From JAIVJN01 sp036732565 (GTDB lineage Bacteria > Acidobacteriota > Vicinamibacteria > Vicinamibacterales > UBA2999): a stretch of DNA of 38,484 bases. This document shows positions 16,996 through 26,722 of this stretch, piece by piece. Every line of letters begins with the position of its first letter. Position 1 is the first letter of the stretch. The notes beneath the pieces were generated by a model, which made no database searches, was not told the origin of the DNA, and saw only the letters and a program-made list of their open reading frames with translations. Location: positions 1 to 38,484 of the forward strand of contig DAINCF010000007.1 in assembly GCA_036732565.1 (NCBI GenBank), given 5' to 3'. Made by a program: the position numbers and the translations under genes.

Positions 16996-17829
16996 ATGGC
17001 CCGCCGCGATCCGCTCAACCGCGTCCGCTTTCGTACGGCGCCAGACCTCGGCGATGTGCAGTTGATCCGTGCGGATTTTCAGACGCATCGCTTCGAGCGA
17101 CACGTCCACGACGAGCTGGTCATCGCGGTGACGGAGCGCGGCGCGGGCAACTATCTGAGTCGCGGCACGCGCGATATCGCGTCCACAGGCGCGGTCGGCG
17201 TCTTCAATCCCGGTGAGCCGCACGAGGGTGGTGTGTTCGATCCCGCGGACGGATGGTGCTACCGCGCGATTTATCTCGGCCCGCGAGCGCTCCGACGTCT
17301 GAGCGAGGCCGTGTTCGGCAAGCCGGACGTGGTTCCGTACGTCGAGCACAACGCCGTGGCGGATCCGCGCCTGGCGAGCCTCGTGTTTGCGGCGCACGAG
17401 GCCATCGAGCAGTCGGCGTCTCGTGTGACGCGCGAGACGCATCTCATCGAGGCCTACGCGCACCTGGCCGGTGCCCATGCGTTGGTGCAGGCCGTGCCCG
17501 CGACGCCTCCGGGCGCCAGCGCGCGTGTGAGTCGGGCGCTGGAGCTGATGCACGATCGGTTTGCCGATAACCTGTCCGTGGGCGAGCTCGCGGGGGTCTC
17601 AGGACTCAGCCCGTTCCACTTCATCCGCCTGTTCCGGCAGGTGATCGGGATGCCACCGCACGGGTACTTGACGCAGATTCGGCTGCAGCACGCGCGCGCG
17701 GCCCTGGCAGCCGGAATCGCCCCGGCGGCGGCGGCGCTCGCCGCGGGATTCTGCGATCAGAGTCACCTGACGAAGCACTTCAAGCGCAGTTACGGGATGA
17801 CGCCGGCGCAGTTCGCAGAGCAATTCTGA
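16996..17829 (+). CDS. AraC-family transcriptional regulator with cupin sensor domain
   Basis: A regulator of 277 residues. The N-terminal cupin (about 15-130) shows HRFERHVHDELVIAVTERG and the FNPGEPHEGGVF motif typical of the AraC ligand-binding arm. The C-terminal domain (about 175-275) has two helix-turn-helix units: LSVGELAGVSGLSPFHFIRLF, written here across two overlapping motifs, and AAALAAGFCDQSHLTKHF followed by SYGMTPAQF. It starts 12 bases after crcB on the same strand and could be co-transcribed with it, or may control the SDR gene 112 bases downstream. No ligand can be named. Confidence 0.88.
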   Translation: MARRDPLNRVRFRTAPDLGDVQLIRADFQTHRFERHVHDELVIAVTERGAGNYLSRGTRDIASTGAVGVFNPGEPHEGGVFDPADGWCYRAIYLGPRALRRLSEAVFGKPDVVPYVEHNAVADPRLASLVFAAHEAIEQSASRVTRETHLIEAYAHLAGAHALVQAVPATPPGASARVSRALELMHDRFADNLSVGELAGVSGLSPFHFIRLFRQVIGMPPHGYLTQIRLQHARAALAAGIAPAAAALAAGFCDQSHLTKHFKRSYGMTPAQFAEQF

Positions 17830-17898
17830 ACAATACGCCGCCGAGGTCGTGCACCGATCATGCGTGAGGTCCGATTTCAGGGGCCCCCACGACTGTCT

Positions 17899-17923
17899 GC
17901 AGGCCGGAGGGCCTGCGCTACGT
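17899..17923. repeat. GCAGGCC-type palindrome between AraC and SDR genes
   Basis: GCAGGCC-GGAG-GGCCTGC is a perfect 7-bp-arm palindrome followed by GCTACGT. It is related to the element at 5777-5855. It ends about 20 bases before the SDR start. Confidence 0.65.
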
Positions 17924-17941
17924 ACTCGGTGAGACTTTGCG

Positions 17942-18700
17942 ATGAGTGAAGGGGACGAGAATCGTGTGGTGCTTGTGACCGGTGCCACGTCGGGCATTGG
18001 GCGTGCGACGGCGCTGGCGTTCGCCAGGCGTGGCGCGCGGGTCGTTGTCTCCGGACGCGACGAGGCGCGTGGGCACGATGTCGTCGAGCACTGCACCGCG
18101 CTGGGTGGCGAGGCGCTCTTCGTGGGCGCGGACATCACCCGCGCGGATCACATCGATGCGTTGATGGCCCGTGCCCTCGATCGCTGGGGGCGGCTCGACG
18201 TGGCCTTCAACAACGCCGCCTACCAGGAACCGCGTGCGTCGCTCCTCGACCAGCCCGAGGAGATCTACGACACGGTGTTCGACAGCAACGTGCGGGCGCT
18301 GGTGCGGCTGATGCGATCGGAGATTCGTGTGATGCTCGCGCAGGATCGGCGGGGGGTGATCATCAACAACGGGTCGGTGAGCGGCGTGCGCAATCCAAAT
18401 CCCGGGTTCGCCCTGTACTCGGCATCCAAGGCCGCGGCCCTCTCGCTCACCCGATCCGCAGCGCTCGAGTACGCGCCGCACGGCATCCGCATCAACGCCG
18501 TCTCACCAGGCCGTGTCGTCACTCCGATGATGCTGGGATCGAAAGTGGCGGACATGAGCGTCGTGGCCGCCGGTTTGCCGCTGCGGCGCATGGGGCAGCC
18601 CGAGGAAGTCGCCGAAGCGGTCGTGTGGCTGGCGTCCGACGCGGCGTCGTTCGTCGTCGGTCACAATCTGTGCGTCGATGGGGGATTCCTGTCGGCCTGA
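17942..18700 (+). CDS. Short-chain dehydrogenase/reductase (classical SDR)
   Basis: An NAD(P)-dependent oxidoreductase of 252 residues with the full classical SDR signature: TGATSGIG cofactor motif at 14-21, DIT (adenine-binding) at about 64-66, NNAA at 90-93, the catalytic Ser in NNGSVSG, YSASK (Tyr and Lys of the active site) and the late PGRV and CVDGGFLSA motifs. The VVVSGRDEAR stretch after strand 2 has an arginine position compatible with NADP, but this is not decisive. It stands alone, after the AraC gene, and converges with oxyR across a palindromic repeat. The substrate is not predictable. Confidence 0.9.
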   Translation: MSEGDENRVVLVTGATSGIGRATALAFARRGARVVVSGRDEARGHDVVEHCTALGGEALFVGADITRADHIDALMARALDRWGRLDVAFNNAAYQEPRASLLDQPEEIYDTVFDSNVRALVRLMRSEIRVMLAQDRRGVIINNGSVSGVRNPNPGFALYSASKAAALSLTRSAALEYAPHGIRINAVSPGRVVTPMMLGSKVADMSVVAAGLPLRRMGQPEEVAEAVVWLASDAASFVVGHNLCVDGGFLSA

Positions 18701-18708
18701 GGGGCAGT

Positions 18709-18752
18709 GTAGGGGCGGCTCGCGAGCCGCCCTACGTCGAGCCGCCCCTACG
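18709..18752. repeat. Double palindrome between SDR and oxyR; encodes the OxyR C-terminus
   Basis: Unit one (18710-18734) begins TAGGGGCGGCT and ends AGCCGCCCTA. A further GAGCCGCCCCTACG follows to 18752. It separates the convergent SDR and oxyR genes. The oxyR frame reads into it: the last residues RRGGST and the TAG stop (18732-18734) lie within the element. Confidence 0.85.
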
Positions 18753-19664
18753 TGGTGACTCCAGCTCCGCTCGAATCGTCTTCGCGATGTGTTCCAGCGC
18801 CGTGCGGACGGCCGACCCGCGGCGCCAGACGAGCGCCAGCGTGCGGCCGGGGCTGGGATTCGCGAACGATCGCACGCGCAGTTGACCTCGCCGGTTCTCG
18901 ACCGGCACCGCGAGCGACGGCAGCAACGTGACCCCCGAGCTCGCACCCACCATCTGGACGAGCGTGGCGAGGCTGGTGGCGCGATATCCGACCTCGCGCG
19001 CGCCGGCGTTTCCGCAGAGGCCGAGCGCCTGATCGCGAAAGCAGTGTCCATCTTCCAGCAGGAGCACCGTCGCTCCGCGCAGCACCTCGGCCGTCGCGGG
19101 CTTCTTCGTGCGCACCAGGGGGTGCTCGGGAGCCGCGGCCAGCACGAACGCATCGTGACCGAGCGCCTCGTGCTCGAGATCGCCGATGTCGGCTTCGAGC
19201 GCGAGGATGGCGCCATCGAGGCTGCCTTCCTTGACCTGACGCACGAGAAGCTGCGTGCGCTCCTCGCTCCAGACGATCGTCAGCTCCGGAAACGCGTGCG
19301 ACAAGGACGGGGTGATCTCCGGCAGGAGATAGGGACACACCGTCGGAATGACGCCGACTTTCAGCACGCCACGATAGGGATCCGCCAGCCGCCGGGCCAG
19401 CTCGCGCAGATCGCGTGCGGCCAGGAGAACCTGTCGCGCCTGTTCCACCAGCGGCGCTCCCGCGGCGGAGACGCGGACCCTGCGTCGATCGCGTTCGAAC
19501 AGCTGCACGCCCAGCGCCTCCTCGGCCTGTGCCACCTGCGCGCTGAGGGAGGGCTGCGCCACGTGGCAGACGTCCGCGGCCCGGCGAAAGCCGCCCGAGT
19601 CGGCTACGGCGACGATGTATTGCAGTTGTCGCAGCGAGACAGGAAGGGTGGCCCAGAGATCCAT
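18732..19664 (-). CDS. oxyR: Peroxide-sensing LysR-family regulator OxyR
   Basis: A LysR-type activator of 310 residues. The N-terminal winged helix-turn-helix (about 10-70; FRRAADVCHVAQPSLSAQV) closely resembles enterobacterial OxyR. The redox pair is present: LLLEDGHCFRDQALGLC gives Cys208 and Cys217, nine residues apart, the spacing of the known disulphide switch. Oxidation by H2O2 therefore probably activates it. It is divergent from katG with a 186-base intergenic region that holds an OxyR-like half site. The ATG at 19664 adds about eight residues relative to shorter homologues, but no in-frame alternative start lies close to the domain. The final residues derive from the repeat at 18709-18752. 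Confidence 0.94.
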   Translation of the reverse strand: MDLWATLPVSLRQLQYIVAVADSGGFRRAADVCHVAQPSLSAQVAQAEEALGVQLFERDRRRVRVSAAGAPLVEQARQVLLAARDLRELARRLADPYRGVLKVGVIPTVCPYLLPEITPSLSHAFPELTIVWSEERTQLLVRQVKEGSLDGAILALEADIGDLEHEALGHDAFVLAAAPEHPLVRTKKPATAEVLRGATVLLLEDGHCFRDQALGLCGNAGAREVGYRATSLATLVQMVGASSGVTLLPSLAVPVENRRGQLRVRSFANPSPGRTLALVWRRGSAVRTALEHIAKTIRAELESPRRGGST

Positions 19665-19677
19665 AGCCGCAGACTAT
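19663..19677. promoter_or_regulatory. Probable OxyR half site in the oxyR-katG divergent region
   Basis: ATAG-N7-CTAT is exactly half of the known OxyR recognition pattern of four ATAG/CTAT-type elements at ten-base spacing. The second half at the expected positions (19685-19699) matches poorly. The site overlaps the oxyR start codon, which would suit autorepression, and lies about 20 bases upstream of TTGGAC (19699-19704), a possible -35 for katG with a poor -10. The assignment rests on the motif and the gene pair. Confidence 0.5.
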
Positions 19678-19850
19678 CACTGTAAGAACAATGATGTCTT
19701 GGACGTATCAGCTGGCGGATCGAAATACTGAGCATTCCCGAGCCCATCGTACGTGGCGCCGATAGCGTGGCGCCAGGTAAGCCAAACAGCCGTCGGGGCT
19801 CACAGGCTCTGGCGCGCGGCGCGCGCCGAAGAAACACTGCTGGAGGTGTC

Positions 19851-22088
<2,238 letters not shown>

Positions 22089-22095
22089 TTGCTCG

Positions 22096-22152
22096 TAGGG
22101 GCGGCTCCACTTCCGCTGCGCGCTTCGGCGGACACGCCGCGAGCCGCCCCTA
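22096..22152. repeat. TAG-ended palindrome between katG and the lipoprotein gene
   Basis: Outer arms TAGGGGCGGCT and AGCCGCCCCTA enclose a centre with TCCACTTCCGC and TTCGGCGGACA. A diverged copy with the same internal landmarks (TCCACCTCCGC, TCGGCGGACA) is at 32361-32415. The right-hand end, read on the minus strand, is the TAG stop codon (22150-22152) of the lipoprotein gene. Its position between convergent genes suits a bidirectional terminator. Confidence 0.85.
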
Positions 22153-22590
22153 CTGTCTGGTGAGATCCACCCGCCCGTCCCGCGGCGCACCGCACCCGAG
22201 CGAGATGTAGCTGCCCGCCATTCGTGTTCCTTCCACGACGAGGTTCGCGATGGTCGTGCGAACCCCGGCGCTCGGCGAGCAGCTCTGTCCGGTCAAGAAC
22301 AGACGCAGGTTCGATCCGTCAAGCGACGCTGTCAGCGATCCGCTGTCGTTGAGTGCCTCGTTGCCGAACATCGCCGCCCACGATCCCACGAGCGAGATGG
22401 CGACATGCTCCGTGATCGTCAGGCGCAACACCCCCGAGCCTGCCGCGCTGTCCACGATAGTGCCGACCCAAGCACCGACGAATGGGCTCGCAGGCACCAC
22501 GGGACGAGTCGGGCTCGTCGGCGTGTCGCGATCACAGCCGGCCATTCCGACCGAGACCAAGAGAACAAGGAGTCGCGCGAGATATTCCAT
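22150..22590 (-). CDS. Small predicted lipoprotein, function unknown
   Basis: 146 residues. The N-terminus MEYLARLLVLLVSVGMAGC is a lipoprotein signal with Cys19 as the probable lipidated residue, followed by a Pro/Thr/Ser-rich spacer. The rest has alternating short beta strands (FVGAWVGTIVDSAAGSGVLRL in two strands, LVGSWAAMFG, LRLFLTGQSC, MAGSYISLGCG) of a small sandwich or lipocalin-like barrel and two cysteines that could pair. No family is recognised. The ATG at 22590 is chosen because it follows GGGAGG at good spacing and begins the signal; the frame is open further upstream into the neighbour. It is the last gene of the minus-strand unit starting at 26265, 28 bases after the propeller gene. 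Confidence 0.78.
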   Translation of the reverse strand: MEYLARLLVLLVSVGMAGCDRDTPTSPTRPVVPASPFVGAWVGTIVDSAAGSGVLRLTITEHVAISLVGSWAAMFGNEALNDSGSLTASLDGSNLRLFLTGQSCSPSAGVRTTIANLVVEGTRMAGSYISLGCGAPRDGRVDLTRQ

Positions 22591-22618
22591 AAAGGCCTCC
22601 CAAGCGGGCCACGTCACT

Positions 22619-23794
22619 TCAGCGTTTGAACGCAAAGAAACCTGAGACGAAGTCCGACGCATAGACTCGATCACCCGAGATGGCGGGCGTCCAGGTGAAG
22701 CCGGCGAAGCGATCGCTGGTGCGCCAGCGTTCGCGACCGGTGACGCTGTCGAGTGCGACGAGGCAGCCGTCGACGTACGGCACATACACCGCGCTCTCGT
22801 CGCTCGTCATGCGAAACGCGATCGATCCGTTCCGCGCTGACGAGTACCGCCACTGCTCACGTCGATCGGCCAGGTGGTAGGCGACGACGTCTCCGCTCAA
22901 CGACCCGACGAACATGCGCTCGACCGACCGCGTCAGCGGCCGGAAGTCGCGTTCGTGCCGAATGGCCGGCTCGGCCGGCGTCGTGCTCCATTTCGGCAGC
23001 GTCCAGAGGAGGGAGCCGGACTGGCGGTCGAAGGCGAAGATGACGCCCTCGCCGCTGACGGCGATGACGATGTCCTGGGTCAGCAGCGGCCCGCCGGCCC
23101 AGCTCGAGTCCAGCAGTGGATCGGCCGGCCGCGGGAACGGCGCCCGCCACCGCTCGCGACCTGTCGCGGCGTCGAGCACCACGATGCCACCAGTCTGCGG
23201 GGCCGTGAAGGTCGTGTACCCTGCCGCGACGATTTCTCCATCCGTCACCGGCTGGAATACCGTCGTCTTTCCATCGTCGACGACGAGAGAAGACCAGCGA
23301 GCCGTCCCGGTGCGGTGGTCGATGGCGTAGACACGGGCGGCGGGTGACCCCGAGAAGATCAGCTCGCCTGACGGCGCGCCCAAGTAGATGCCCGGAGCAT
23401 AGCCATCGGTCGGCGTGAAGCGCCAGCGCAGGCTGCCGTCGCGTCGATCGAAGGCCACGACGTTGTAGTCGGCGGCGGCGACCACGTCGCCAGCAATGAA
23501 CACAGCAGACCCTGATGTGGCCAGTCCTGCTTCTCCTGTGTGTGCTCGCCACCGCTCCACGCCGGTCTCTGTATCCAGCGCGACCACTTCGTGGGTCTTT
23601 CCGAGGAAGTAGACCGTCGATCCATCGACAGCCGGACTGCCCCAGGCCTGACCTTCGACCCGCCAGATCGTGGACGCGTCATTGCCGGCGACGGTCTCGT
23701 GCGCGGACGCCGCGCTCGGAGTGCGGTCGCCGAGCGCGGCGACCAACACCCCGATGGTCCCGATCAACGCGATCAAACAGAGCTTGGTCGTCAT
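22619..23794 (-). CDS. Secreted PQQ-like beta-propeller repeat protein
   Basis: 391 residues with an N-terminal signal or anchor (about 1-22). At least six blades of the PQQ/BamB type follow, each with a [A/V]-x-D-x2-[T/S]-G-x3-W pattern: VVALDTETGVERW, VVAFDRRDGSLRW, VYAIDHRTGTARW, IVVLDAATGRERW, IFAFDRQSGSLLW and LVALDSVTGRERW. The enzymatic Asp/Glu context of PQQ dehydrogenases is not visible, so a scaffolding or binding role is more likely than oxidation. It follows the lipase-lectin gene by 6 bases on the same strand, implying co-expression of the two exported proteins. Not BamB itself by context. Confidence 0.82.
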   Translation of the reverse strand: MTTKLCLIALIGTIGVLVAALGDRTPSAASAHETVAGNDASTIWRVEGQAWGSPAVDGSTVYFLGKTHEVVALDTETGVERWRAHTGEAGLATSGSAVFIAGDVVAAADYNVVAFDRRDGSLRWRFTPTDGYAPGIYLGAPSGELIFSGSPAARVYAIDHRTGTARWSSLVVDDGKTTVFQPVTDGEIVAAGYTTFTAPQTGGIVVLDAATGRERWRAPFPRPADPLLDSSWAGGPLLTQDIVIAVSGEGVIFAFDRQSGSLLWTLPKWSTTPAEPAIRHERDFRPLTRSVERMFVGSLSGDVVAYHLADRREQWRYSSARNGSIAFRMTSDESAVYVPYVDGCLVALDSVTGRERWRTSDRFAGFTWTPAISGDRVYASDFVSGFFAFKR

Positions 23795-23800
23795 TGACGG

Positions 23801-25315
23801 CTACGATCCATTCGTGCCGCTCGCCCAGATCGGCGTACCGCTTCCGCCGTACAGGACCAGGTTGCCGTCGTCCTGCAGAATGAGGACCGCGCCTGGGTTG
23901 CCGTTGGTTGCGGTGTCCCATACGCCGTTGCCGCCGGCGTCGTAGATGACGAAGTTGCCATCATCCTGCATGACCGCACGGCCGGCGCTCGTGCCTGCGG
24001 TCCGACTCGACCACAGCGGACGGCCATCTTCCTGATACAGCACGAGATTGCCGTCGGCTTGATAGAACAGCGAAAAGCGATCGTTGGTCGACCGTATCTC
24101 CTGCTGCATGCCCAGCCCTTGGCCGGGATAGAGGGTGTTCGACGTGCTCGGCGGTGGTGGAGGAGGAGGTGGCGGCGGGGGCGGCGGTGGGTTTGGTGGA
24201 TTCGGCGGCGGCTCGGCGCCGCGCGGATACACGTGCATGAACGCGACCAGCGTTTCGTACACCGTGGCGGCCATACCGTCGGTCTGATCGATGTGCGCCG
24301 GCGCGCCACGGTGCTCGAGGTTGATCGCGTTCGGATAGACCTGACTCCACGTCGGCACGACGGTGTCGTTCTCGGCGCAGAAGCCTGACGAGGTGTAGGC
24401 GTATGGGGAGGGATCGGAGATGGTTCGGCACCAGATGTCCTCGTGCACCCACAGCCACCACGCGACGTTCGAGATCCTCTGCGCACGCTGCCAGTCGATC
24501 GGATTGGGACTGCTCCACAGATAGCCGGCGTAGTAGTCGAGCACGGCCGCCGACGCGTGAATGGCGCCAGAGATCTGGTCGCCGTACTGCGGCCACACCG
24601 TCCGAAACACGCCGCCCCAATAGAAGTTGTGCGCGACGCTGACGATGCCCACACGGGAGGGGATGGCCGAGGCCTCCCGCGCGAGGTTCCCCGATGCGTT
24701 CAAGGCGTTGAGATAGCTCGACCCGGGAATCATCTCGGGGAAGATTGGCTCCCACCGGTGAAGCCCCAAGGTCCCCGCGAGCTGCAAGATCGCATCTTGC
24801 GCGCCTTGCGTGGCGAGGCTCAGCACGCCTTGAATGGCCGCGTATACCCACCACGAGTCGTCGTAACTCCCGCCGAACGCGGTGGTCACCCCGCTGATGA
24901 GATCGAAAGCCAGGAGGTTGAAGTTGATCCAGTCGGCGATATGCGCGAAGAGCGGCGCTCCTCGATGCGGCGTGCTCATCGTCAGGACACCGCTGATGTC
25001 GTGCAATCCGCTCCAGTGCCGAGAGACGATGCCGCCGTTGCTGTGGCCGATGGCGACGGTGCTCGACGGCAGCCACCAGAGTTGGCCGTGCAGGTGGTTG
25101 GCTTGATCGCCGTACGACGGTCCTAGGAGTGTCGGCCAGTAGGAGTCGATCGCCAGGTGGGCCTGCAAGAGGTTGCCCGTGCTTTCCCAGGTGCCGCCGT
25201 TGGAGTTGATCCCGTGCACGAAGACGACGGGCCGATCCTGGGCGCGGGCGGCTGTCCCACTCAGCAGGGCCGCGGATGTCGCCAGCGCGATGACGAGCCA
25301 CCGGGAGGGAGTCAT
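23801..25315 (-). CDS. Secreted alpha/beta-hydrolase (lipase-like) fused to a bulb-type mannose-binding lectin domain
   Basis: 504 residues. Signal peptide about 1-25 (AARAQ). The hydrolase domain (about 27-375) has VFVHGINSNGG (oxyanion region) and nucleophile Ser92 in GHSNGG; a likely Asp is in AENDTVVP and His in APAHIDQTDG. MSTPHRGAP resembles lipase/PGAP1-like enzymes. A proline-rich linker with an uninterrupted run of 14 prolines leads to a C-terminal B-lectin domain (about 400-504) carrying three mannose-site motifs of QxDxNxVxY type: QADGNLVLY, QDDGNFVIY and QDDGNLVLY. The lectin probably docks the enzyme on glycans. The ATG overlaps the preceding gene's stop by 4 bases (ATGA), so translation is coupled. 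Confidence 0.87.
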   Translation of the reverse strand: MTPSRWLVIALATSAALLSGTAARAQDRPVVFVHGINSNGGTWESTGNLLQAHLAIDSYWPTLLGPSYGDQANHLHGQLWWLPSSTVAIGHSNGGIVSRHWSGLHDISGVLTMSTPHRGAPLFAHIADWINFNLLAFDLISGVTTAFGGSYDDSWWVYAAIQGVLSLATQGAQDAILQLAGTLGLHRWEPIFPEMIPGSSYLNALNASGNLAREASAIPSRVGIVSVAHNFYWGGVFRTVWPQYGDQISGAIHASAAVLDYYAGYLWSSPNPIDWQRAQRISNVAWWLWVHEDIWCRTISDPSPYAYTSSGFCAENDTVVPTWSQVYPNAINLEHRGAPAHIDQTDGMAATVYETLVAFMHVYPRGAEPPPNPPNPPPPPPPPPPPPPPSTSNTLYPGQGLGMQQEIRSTNDRFSLFYQADGNLVLYQEDGRPLWSSRTAGTSAGRAVMQDDGNFVIYDAGGNGVWDTATNGNPGAVLILQDDGNLVLYGGSGTPIWASGTNGS

Positions 25316-26265
25316 TGCACACCTCGGCGTTCGAGGCGGATGTTGGCGAGCTCGATGTGGGTAACAGTTCGCGCGGCAGTGCTTCCTAGTGCGGTGCTTC
25401 CTAGTGCGGTGCTTCCTACCGCGGTGTCGCCAGACACGCGCTGCTCCGTGCGCACAGCGCGGCGGCGTAGCGTGCCATCGGTGGCTGATTCGTAGGTCAA
25501 CGTGCTCTGGGCGATCGGCAGCCCATCGCGCGCGACGTTGATCTCGACGGGCACGGCCGTGGAGCTATCCGCCAGCACCTCGATCGTGTGCGTGCCGTCG
25601 CCGGTGATGAAACGATCCAGGTTCCGGACACGCCCGTTGGCGCGACCGAATCGACGGCTGAGGGCCTCGCGCCTGGCAGCCTTGCGGTCGGGGAGCGCGA
25701 CCAACCCATCCACCCAATCGCGTCCGCGTTCGCCGCGCCGCCCGGCCCGCGGGTGCGCGAGCTCAGGGAGCGCGGGCACACGAAAGCTGCCCTCGACCGG
25801 CTCGCCGAGCACGCGACGATCGTCGACCGTCGGTAAGTGCATCGGCCGTCCGCGCCGATCGAACACCCGCAGCGGCGTTCCATCCTCATCGTCTTCAATG
25901 CGCACGACGGATGACGGTTGTTCCAGGAGCACAGGGCCTTTTGGCGTTCGAACGGTTGGTGCAGTAAGAGCACTGACCTCGACGATGCTCTTCCAGCCTC
26001 CCGCGCGTTGCGCGCGGGTCCAGCGATAGCGGACGGTCGGCGCCTCGGCGCTGGTCGCGCCGTCCGCCGCCAGTAGATGACGACGGATGGTGAGGTCGGC
26101 GGTGAATGTGTCCCAGGCATCCCGAGGAGACAGGCTCGGCATGCGCTCAGCGGCGCGCTCGGCCACCAGCGTCGCGACGCTGGTTGGTCCGAGCGCGATG
26201 ACAGCAGCGGCCAGAGCCGCCGCCGAGATCGGGGCAGAAACTGCGAGCAGGCATCGCACTACCAT
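25312..26265 (-). CDS. Exported protein of unknown function, first gene of the lipase-lectin unit
   Basis: 317 residues. Hydrophobic N-terminus (about 2-28, CLLAVSAPISAAALAAAVIAL) is a signal or anchor. The rest is soluble, with beta-rich stretches (VRYRWTRAQRAGGW, TIEVLADSSTAVPVEINV, SQRTLTYES-like) and an acidic patch RIEDDEDGTPLRVFDRRGR. I recognise no family. Near the C-terminus the sequence GSTALGSTALGSTA reflects a 15-bp tandem repeat. ATG 26265 is chosen over the open GTG at 26289 because GGAGG sits at ideal spacing. The stop overlaps the lipase-lectin start by 4 bases, so it may be a partner or processing factor of that enzyme; this is inference. Confidence 0.72.
   Translation of the reverse strand: MVVRCLLAVSAPISAAALAAAVIALGPTSVATLVAERAAERMPSLSPRDAWDTFTADLTIRRHLLAADGATSAEAPTVRYRWTRAQRAGGWKSIVEVSALTAPTVRTPKGPVLLEQPSSVVRIEDDEDGTPLRVFDRRGRPMHLPTVDDRRVLGEPVEGSFRVPALPELAHPRAGRRGERGRDWVDGLVALPDRKAARREALSRRFGRANGRVRNLDRFITGDGTHTIEVLADSSTAVPVEINVARDGLPIAQSTLTYESATDGTLRRRAVRTEQRVSGDTAVGSTALGSTALGSTAARTVTHIELANIRLERRGVQ
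25374..25426. repeat. 15-bp minisatellite inside the unknown exported gene
   Basis: About 3.5 copies of GTGCGGTGCTTCCTA; the two central units (25389-25403 and 25404-25418) are identical. On the coding (minus) strand they encode repeated GSTAL. The length is a multiple of three, so copy-number change would keep the frame. Confidence 0.9.
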
Positions 26266-26722
26266 GGGCGTCCTCCACTCCAAGGCCACTCGAGGAGCTC
26301 GGGTTGCGCGCTCCTATGAAAGGAGCTGACCTGCGCGGATCGCGTAAAGCGTGGCGTGTGGTAAGGGTGAGTGAAGGTCTACGCGACGCGCGGAGGCCGG
26401 TGTTCGTCTGAGACGAGCGCGGCGACCCCGAGCGTGAACGTTCGCATCAGGCTGCAAGGCGCGGGCCGACTCGACTAGTCGACGAATGCCAAGCCGATGC
26501 GCAACGGGTGGCTCGCATCCGGGTAATGCGTGCCCCCCCCACCTGCCGCCGGCCGATGGCTGGCCGACAAGGTGTGTCGAGTCAGGCAATTGGAGGCAAA
26601 CACGGGCTGATGCGTAGCCGCGACCCGGCGCGTAGCCACTACCCATCGACTCGCCAGCCCCAGCGGGCTGGCTCGCTCGGGGCAGGCCTCCGAGCTCTCC
26701 GCTACTATTGCCTGCGGAGCCG
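26266..26722. other. 457-base gap between divergent units; no gene supported
   Basis: The region separates the minus-strand lipase unit from the plus-strand MBL-cbiZ-cbiB unit and must hold both promoters, but I cannot place convincing -10/-35 boxes. It contains a perfect 12-bp palindrome TCGACTAGTCGA (26471-26482), a run of eight C at about 26531-26538, a direct repeat of GCGTAGCC, and a strong hairpin GCCAGCCC-CAGC-GGGCTGGC (26653-26672). A minus-strand frame is open across it but looks non-coding. I looked for a second cobalamin riboswitch before the cbiZ unit and saw no B12 box. Confidence 0.55.

Noticed and set aside
19754..19775. Direct repeat TGGCGCC with 7-base spacing upstream of katG as an operator
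   Set aside because: Each half is a self-palindrome common in GC-rich DNA, and it does not match OxyR or Fur patterns; kept only as a note.
19767..19850. N-terminal extension of KatG from 19767
   Set aside because: The ATG at 19851 has GGAGG at ideal spacing and gives the family's normal N-terminus; the extension is promoter DNA.
26266..26722. Second cobalamin riboswitch before the MBL-cbiZ-cbiB unit
   Set aside because: No B12 box and no GGGAA/GGTGNGAATCC-like core are visible; only unrelated hairpins.
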